Origin: Clostridia bacterium
GTDB lineage: Bacteria > Bacillota > Clostridia > Oscillospirales > Acutalibacteraceae
Direction: 5' to 3'
Length of the DNA: 64,000 bases
Assembly: GCA_024404095.1 (NCBI GenBank)
Contig: JAKSQO010000013.1
Span: forward strand, 1 to 64,000
Below are positions 59,560 through 64,000 of this stretch, one piece after another (the first letter of the stretch is position 1; every line of letters begins with the position of its first letter). The translations under genes were made by a program, and so were the position numbers. The notes beneath the pieces are model-generated. The model had not been told where the DNA came from, searched no databases, and saw only the letters and a program-made list of their open reading frames with translations.

Positions 59560-60156
59560 ATGGGAAAAATTGCAGAAAAACAAAACAGTAAACGTACAAA
59601 TATACTTGATGCCGCATACGAGCTTTTTATAAGCAAGAGCTTTAACAGCACAACAATTGACGATGTTGTACGTAAGGCAGGCATTGCAAAGGGCACATTT
59701 TATCTTTATTTCAAGGACAAATACGACCTTATGGAAAGAATCATCGCACACAAAAGTCTTTTTGTACTTCGAGGTGCCATCCAAAAGCTTGAAGAAGAGA
59801 AAAACGTAACTGAAGTTGAAATGACATTCAGTCAGCAGATTGTCTTTATTGTCAACTGCATTCTTGATTATATGCAGGATAACAAGCCCCTGCTGACACT
59901 CGTTGATAAAAAGCTTTCCAAATGTGTATCGTCGCTGAGCACTCTTGCCGACACAGAGCTGAGGGACGAAATATCAAATCTCGTGCAATCAGACATCGAC
60001 AGAGGTTCAACACGTGAGGAAACAATCAAAAAACTATATCTTATCATTGACCTTGTCGGCTCAGTAGGCTTCGACTCCATTATCTACGAGTCTCCCTTCA
60101 AGCTTGAAGAAATCAAGCCGATGCTGTTCTCGACCGTAGAAAAAATACTTGCATAA
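59560..60156 (+). CDS. TetR/AcrR-family transcriptional repressor
   Basis: 198 residues. The N-terminal helix-turn-helix reads TNILDAAYELFISKSFNSTT, then IDDVVRKAGIAKGTFYLYFK, the textbook TetR DNA-binding domain. The C-terminal ~140 residues form the ligand-binding helical domain. It should repress its own operon by binding the two TGACTA-type palindromes upstream, and release on binding an unknown ligand, probably a substrate of the MMPL transporter. The start ATG at 59560 has gaggtg 6 bases upstream; four extra codons upstream are not supported. The MMPL gene follows after 11 bases. Confidence 0.93.
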   Translation: MGKIAEKQNSKRTNILDAAYELFISKSFNSTTIDDVVRKAGIAKGTFYLYFKDKYDLMERIIAHKSLFVLRGAIQKLEEEKNVTEVEMTFSQQIVFIVNCILDYMQDNKPLLTLVDKKLSKCVSSLSTLADTELRDEISNLVQSDIDRGSTREETIKKLYLIIDLVGSVGFDSIIYESPFKLEEIKPMLFSTVEKILA

Positions 60157-60167
60157 GGAGGATAACG

Positions 60168-62285
60168 ATGAAAAGAATCGCAAAATTCATATCATATCAT
60201 CCAAAAATAGTTGCGCTCATCGCCGTTCTGCTTCTGATTCCGAGCGCAATCGGTTTTATCGGCACAAAAGTAAATTACGATATTCTTTCATATCTACCCG
60301 AAGAGCTTGATTCGGTCAAAGGCGAGGTTATCCTCGATAAAACCTTTAACAGCGCGTCAATGTCTTTTCTCGTTATTGACGATATGCCCGCGAAGGATGT
60401 CGTAAAGCTAAAGGAAAAAATCGCTCAGATTGACGGCATTGGCTCGGTAATATGGGTTGACGATATTGCCGACATTTCCATACCCGAATCCGCAATGCCG
60501 CAGGCTATCTCTCAGATTTTTTACAGCGGTGACAAGAAAAGTACGCTTCTGCTTGTAAGATATGAGGAATCAGCCGTCAGTTCACGTACAATGAACGCCA
60601 TTGAAGAAACACGCTCCATAATGAACGAGCAATGCTTTATGAGCGGAATGGGCGTTATCATGAAGGACACCATGGATATGGCGGAAACACAGGCACCGAT
60701 TTTTATCGCAATTGCCGTTGTACTTGCACTTATTGTTATGTCGTTCTGTATGGAATCATGGATTCAGCCGCTTGTACTTCTTACAGCTCTCGGATTTGCG
60801 ATAGTTTATAATATGGGTTCAAACATTTTCTTCGGAGAAATATCCTATATCACCCAGACAATCGCCGCAATACTTCAGCTCGGTGTCACAATGGACTACT
60901 CCGTATTTTTAATTGACCGATTTGAGGAAGAAAAGCTGAATTACACCGATAAGCGTGACGCTATGACCGCCGCCATTCAAAGCGCCTTCACCTCGCTTGC
61001 AGGCAGTTCTCTGACAACTATGTTCGGTTTCCTTGCGCTGTGCTTTATGAAGCTTTCGCTCGGACTTGATATCGGTCTTGTTATGGCAAAGGGCGTTGTT
61101 CTCGGGGTTATAACCGTTGTTCTTGTCCTCCCTGCCCTTGTTCTGATTTTCGACAAACAAATTCACAAGTATCGCCACAGAAGCTTTATTCCGAAGTTTG
61201 ATAAGCTGAACGCTTCCGTAATCAAGCACAGAAGAATATTTGTGATTATTTTTGTCGTACTGCTCATCCCGTCATATCTAATGCAGTCAAACATCAAAAC
61301 CTACTATTCAATGGATAAGATGCTGCCCGAGGATACACCTTGTATCGCCGCATTGAATAAGATGAAAACCGAATTTAATATGGCAACCTCGCATTTCATT
61401 ATTGTTGACGACAGCGTTGAGGCATCAAAGCTTGTCCGTATGGAGAATGAAATCAGCCGGCTCGACGGTGTAACAACAGCAGTGGCGTACAACAGCTTTG
61501 TCGGCTCGGGAATTCCTGATTCGATGATTCCGAAGGCAATCAGCTCACTTGTTAAAGTCGGCGGAAAGCAGATGATGCTTGTCAATACCTCATATACTTC
61601 AGCAACGGACGAGTGTAACAATCAGCTTGATCAGCTTGAAGAAATTGTCAAAAAATACGATCCTCACGCACTTATAACAGGCGAAGGAGCAATGTATAAG
61701 GACCTTATCGCAATAACCGACCACGATTTCAAGCTGACAAGTATGCTGTCAATCCTTTCAATTTTTATTCTGATAGCAATAATCTTTAAATCAGTTTCAA
61801 TTCCCGCAATACTCGTTCTTTCCATTGAGCTTGCAATTTTCATCAATCAGTCGATTGCGTTTATCACGGGCACAGAGATTTCTTTTATTGCCCCGACCGT
61901 CATCAGCTGTGTTCAGCTCGGTGCAACTGTTGACTACGCGATACTGCTGACCACTCGTTTCCGCGAGGAGCTCAGAATGGGCAAGGACAAAAAGACGGCT
62001 ATTCTTGAGGCCGCAAACTTCTCCGACCGCTCAATAATGCAGAGTGCGCTTGTTTTCTTCGCGGCAACATTCGGCGTTTATGTGTTCTGCGATATAAACA
62101 TTGTAAGAGAGCTTTGCGGAATGCTTGCAAGAGGCTCGATAATCAGCGCAGGAGTAATCATTTTCCTGCTCACTCCTACCCTGCTCACACTTGAAGGTTT
62201 TATCAACAAAACTACAATCGGCTTAAGAAAAGAGCCTGTATCAAAAAGAAAAACATCAAAAGTAACCGGAGGTGCTCAGAAATGA
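60168..62285 (+). CDS. MMPL/RND-family transporter
   Basis: 705 residues with two halves of six helices, each preceded by an external loop domain. Each half has the conserved proton-relay helix: LGVTMDYSVFLIDRFEEE in the first and LGATVDYAILLTTRFREE in the second, both with the essential Asp. This is the MMPL/HpnN group of RND transporters, which export lipids, siderophores or hydrophobic drugs. It has an aaggagg ribosome binding site and shares a transcript with the TetR regulator before it and a lipoprotein after it, whose start overlaps its stop (ATGA). The regulator arrangement suggests inducible export of a toxic or membrane-active compound; the substrate is unknown. Confidence 0.93.
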   Translation: MKRIAKFISYHPKIVALIAVLLLIPSAIGFIGTKVNYDILSYLPEELDSVKGEVILDKTFNSASMSFLVIDDMPAKDVVKLKEKIAQIDGIGSVIWVDDIADISIPESAMPQAISQIFYSGDKKSTLLLVRYEESAVSSRTMNAIEETRSIMNEQCFMSGMGVIMKDTMDMAETQAPIFIAIAVVLALIVMSFCMESWIQPLVLLTALGFAIVYNMGSNIFFGEISYITQTIAAILQLGVTMDYSVFLIDRFEEEKLNYTDKRDAMTAAIQSAFTSLAGSSLTTMFGFLALCFMKLSLGLDIGLVMAKGVVLGVITVVLVLPALVLIFDKQIHKYRHRSFIPKFDKLNASVIKHRRIFVIIFVVLLIPSYLMQSNIKTYYSMDKMLPEDTPCIAALNKMKTEFNMATSHFIIVDDSVEASKLVRMENEISRLDGVTTAVAYNSFVGSGIPDSMIPKAISSLVKVGGKQMMLVNTSYTSATDECNNQLDQLEEIVKKYDPHALITGEGAMYKDLIAITDHDFKLTSMLSILSIFILIAIIFKSVSIPAILVLSIELAIFINQSIAFITGTEISFIAPTVISCVQLGATVDYAILLTTRFREELRMGKDKKTAILEAANFSDRSIMQSALVFFAATFGVYVFCDINIVRELCGMLARGSIISAGVIIFLLTPTLLTLEGFINKTTIGLRKEPVSKRKTSKVTGGAQK

Positions 62286-63961
62286 AAGCATCATTCAAAA
62301 AAATAATCTGTATTCTTCTTTCTGTAACAATTATTTTTTCGCTGTCAGCGTGCGGCAAAAAAGATAATGAAAAGAATAATGAAACAGCCGATAACAATCA
62401 GAAAGCTCCGACATCTCAGGCTTCCTACGATAAAGCTGCGGAAAAAGTAACCAAAAACGAAACGGTTTATGTCAATCTTGATGCCGAAGGTAAGGTTATA
62501 AACAAAACCGTAACCGACTGGCTTCATACCGACACAGCCGAAACCTATATTGACGATATAAGCGACCTCAGCAACATTCAGAACGTCAAGGATGACATAG
62601 TTCCCGTTAAAAACAGCGATGGCTCGCTTCGCTGGAATATGCAGAACACCGATCTTTACTACCGTGGAACTACAAAAAGAGAGCTGCCTGTCAACTTTAA
62701 AATCAGCTATTATCTCAACGGCAAGGAAACAACCGCTGACAAAATCGCCGGCAAAAGCGGTCAGGTCAAAATGGTTGTTACTATGAACAACGAATCCTCT
62801 AAAGAGGTTGAGATTGGCGGAAAAAAATCAACAATTTATACACCGTTTATCGTTGCAGGAGGTATGATTCTTGACGAGAGCACATTTTCAAACGTAACCG
62901 TTGAAAACGGTAAAACAATTGGTGACGGCTCAAAGGAAATCGCCCTTCTTGTCGGCACACCCGGTCTTAAAGAAAGCCTCAACCTTTCTGATGAAATTCT
63001 TGAGCAGCTCGGCGGATTTGACTTCTCAAGCACATACACAATCACCTTTGACACGCAGAAATTTGAGCTGTCAAATATGATTTTCGCTGTCATTCCTCTC
63101 TCGGCTGTCGTTACAGAAATAAACAACAGTCTGCCCGCAACCGTCAGCGATGTTAAAAATCAGCTCGGCGATATTCAGAGCGTTATCAACACCTTAAACG
63201 GAATGAACTTCACCGACCTTGTAACAAAGCTGTTCTCAAACACAGACCAGCTCACCGCACTCACATCTTCAATTTCGAAGGTCACAAAGGTTTACAACGA
63301 CAACAAAGCACTTATCGAGGTTCTCGAAAAATATATGACTCCCGAAAACATTGATGCAATAAAGAAATTTATTGATGATTCCGAGAACGTGGATTACAAC
63401 GAGCTTATCAACATTATTTCAAATCCTGTTGTTCAGAGATTCTTCAAAGATTTACCGACTATCGCCAAGGATATGCAGAATGTTATGCCTATAATCAACG
63501 GCCTTACCGAGGATATGGCTGACCCCGAGGTGCAGAAAGCAATCAATAATCTGCCAAAGACGCTTGAGACTCTCAAGGAGCTGAAAAAGACAGTTGATGA
63601 TAATAAGGAGCTTCTCGACACACTCAGCTCGGTATTTGACGAAAAGACAATGGCTTCGCTTGAAAAAGTAATGGGCTCTCTTGAAGGCATGATTGACCCC
63701 GAAGTTCTTGCAGGCTACACAGGTCTTATTGACAATGCAGATGACCTCATTGCACGCGCTGAGGTATGGGTTAAAGCAGGTCAGGAATACAATCTTTTCA
63801 CAACGGCAAAGGATGGTATGGCAACAAGCGTAATGTTTGTTTACGAGACCGCTCCGATTACAGCTCCTGTTGAGAAAAAAACTGAAAAGACAACGGAAAA
63901 TGATACACAGGATAATGCCGTTGCAGCGTGGTTCAAAAAAGTTTTCAAAAAAGCAGATTGA
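62282..63961 (+). CDS. Lipoprotein partner of the MMPL transporter, family uncertain
   Basis: 559 residues. A lipoprotein signal (lipobox LSAC at about residues 20-24) is followed by a low-complexity linker, a ~220-residue beta-rich domain (YYRGTTKRELPVNFKISYYL; GGMILDESTFSNVTVENG) and a ~260-residue helical region rich in Asn, Asp and Leu with repeated units such as LTEDMADPEVQKAINNLPKT. It ends AAWFKKVFKKAD, a short cationic-amphipathic tail. It overlaps the transporter stop by four bases, so the two are translationally coupled; an external adaptor or substrate-binding role for the exporter is likely. It resembles YhgE-type accessory proteins loosely in its helical repeats but I cannot assign a family. 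Confidence 0.75.
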   Translation: MKASFKKIICILLSVTIIFSLSACGKKDNEKNNETADNNQKAPTSQASYDKAAEKVTKNETVYVNLDAEGKVINKTVTDWLHTDTAETYIDDISDLSNIQNVKDDIVPVKNSDGSLRWNMQNTDLYYRGTTKRELPVNFKISYYLNGKETTADKIAGKSGQVKMVVTMNNESSKEVEIGGKKSTIYTPFIVAGGMILDESTFSNVTVENGKTIGDGSKEIALLVGTPGLKESLNLSDEILEQLGGFDFSSTYTITFDTQKFELSNMIFAVIPLSAVVTEINNSLPATVSDVKNQLGDIQSVINTLNGMNFTDLVTKLFSNTDQLTALTSSISKVTKVYNDNKALIEVLEKYMTPENIDAIKKFIDDSENVDYNELINIISNPVVQRFFKDLPTIAKDMQNVMPIINGLTEDMADPEVQKAINNLPKTLETLKELKKTVDDNKELLDTLSSVFDEKTMASLEKVMGSLEGMIDPEVLAGYTGLIDNADDLIARAEVWVKAGQEYNLFTTAKDGMATSVMFVYETAPITAPVEKKTEKTTENDTQDNAVAAWFKKVFKKAD

Positions 63962-64000
63962 CAACAAAACTTATAAATGTTAAACTAAAGTGGTTGCAGA

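Overview
The window looks like a chromosomal segment of an anaerobic, low-to-mid GC Gram-positive of class Clostridia, most likely a gut-type Oscillospirales/Ruminococcaceae relative. The reasons are Firmicutes-style Shine-Dalgarno sites and sigma-A promoters (almost all with 17-bp spacers), a sporulation-linked gene cluster laid out as in Bacillus/Clostridia (SpoVB, MazG, HU, RqcP, YabP, YabQ, DivIC, YabR), a RecJ-Rel-Dtd-MBL-HemZ block, IreB, dockerin and BspA-type repeats, and glycan-foraging enzymes. The genus cannot be fixed from sequence alone.

Layout. 0-2 kb: 5' part of rpsB and a penicillin-binding protein (minus strand). 2-4 kb: a plus-strand secreted Cys-repeat/Big_2 protein, its terminator and a 21-bp tandem repeat. 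4.2-20.1 kb: a long minus-strand housekeeping block (lipid kinase, rRNA methyltransferase, fumarase alpha subunit, the yab/divIC/spoVB cluster, nucleoside kinase, hemZ, MBL hydrolase, dtd, rel, recJ). 20.1-26.2 kb, minus strand: glycosyltransferase, GPH sugar symporter, a cohesin-like/LRR/dockerin protein and a sialidase. 26.2-31.4 kb, plus strand: a membrane protein and a heterodimeric ABC exporter with one degenerate ATP site. 31.5-38.4 kb: an operon of a beta-helix (GH141-like) protein, an esterase/beta-lactamase fusion, a patatin and an MBL-fold protein. 38.5-42 kb: M23 endopeptidase, tRNA-Arg(CCG), a structured repeat region carrying a second copy of the tRNA 3' end, and an IS1182-type element. 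42-47.7 kb, minus strand: a small secreted protein, a cyclase-family hydrolase, a patch of palindromic repeats, a GH38-like protein without the expected nucleophile, a small membrane protein and a HAD phosphatase. 47.9-54.3 kb, plus strand: glycosyltransferase, canonical GH38, KT-rich membrane protein, AroE-AroK fusion. 54.4-64 kb, plus strand: QueC-like PP-loop enzyme with an acyl-CoA ligase, IreB, a transglutaminase-like lipoprotein, and a TetR-MMPL-lipoprotein efflux operon with two visible operators.

How it fits together. The accessory genes centre on extracellular glycans: sialidase, two GH38 proteins, a GH141-like beta-helix protein with an esterase, a GPH sugar symporter, a HAD sugar-phosphate phosphatase and a dockerin protein. 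This fits a mucin or N-glycan forager, which is an inference. Several secreted proteins share a short aromatic/cationic amphipathic C-terminal tail, which may be an unrecognised surface-retention signal. The least explained items are that tail, the PP-loop/acyl-ligase pair, the AroE-AroK fusion with altered AroE active-site residues, the nucleophile-less GH38, and the structured DNA between tRNA-Arg and the IS element.
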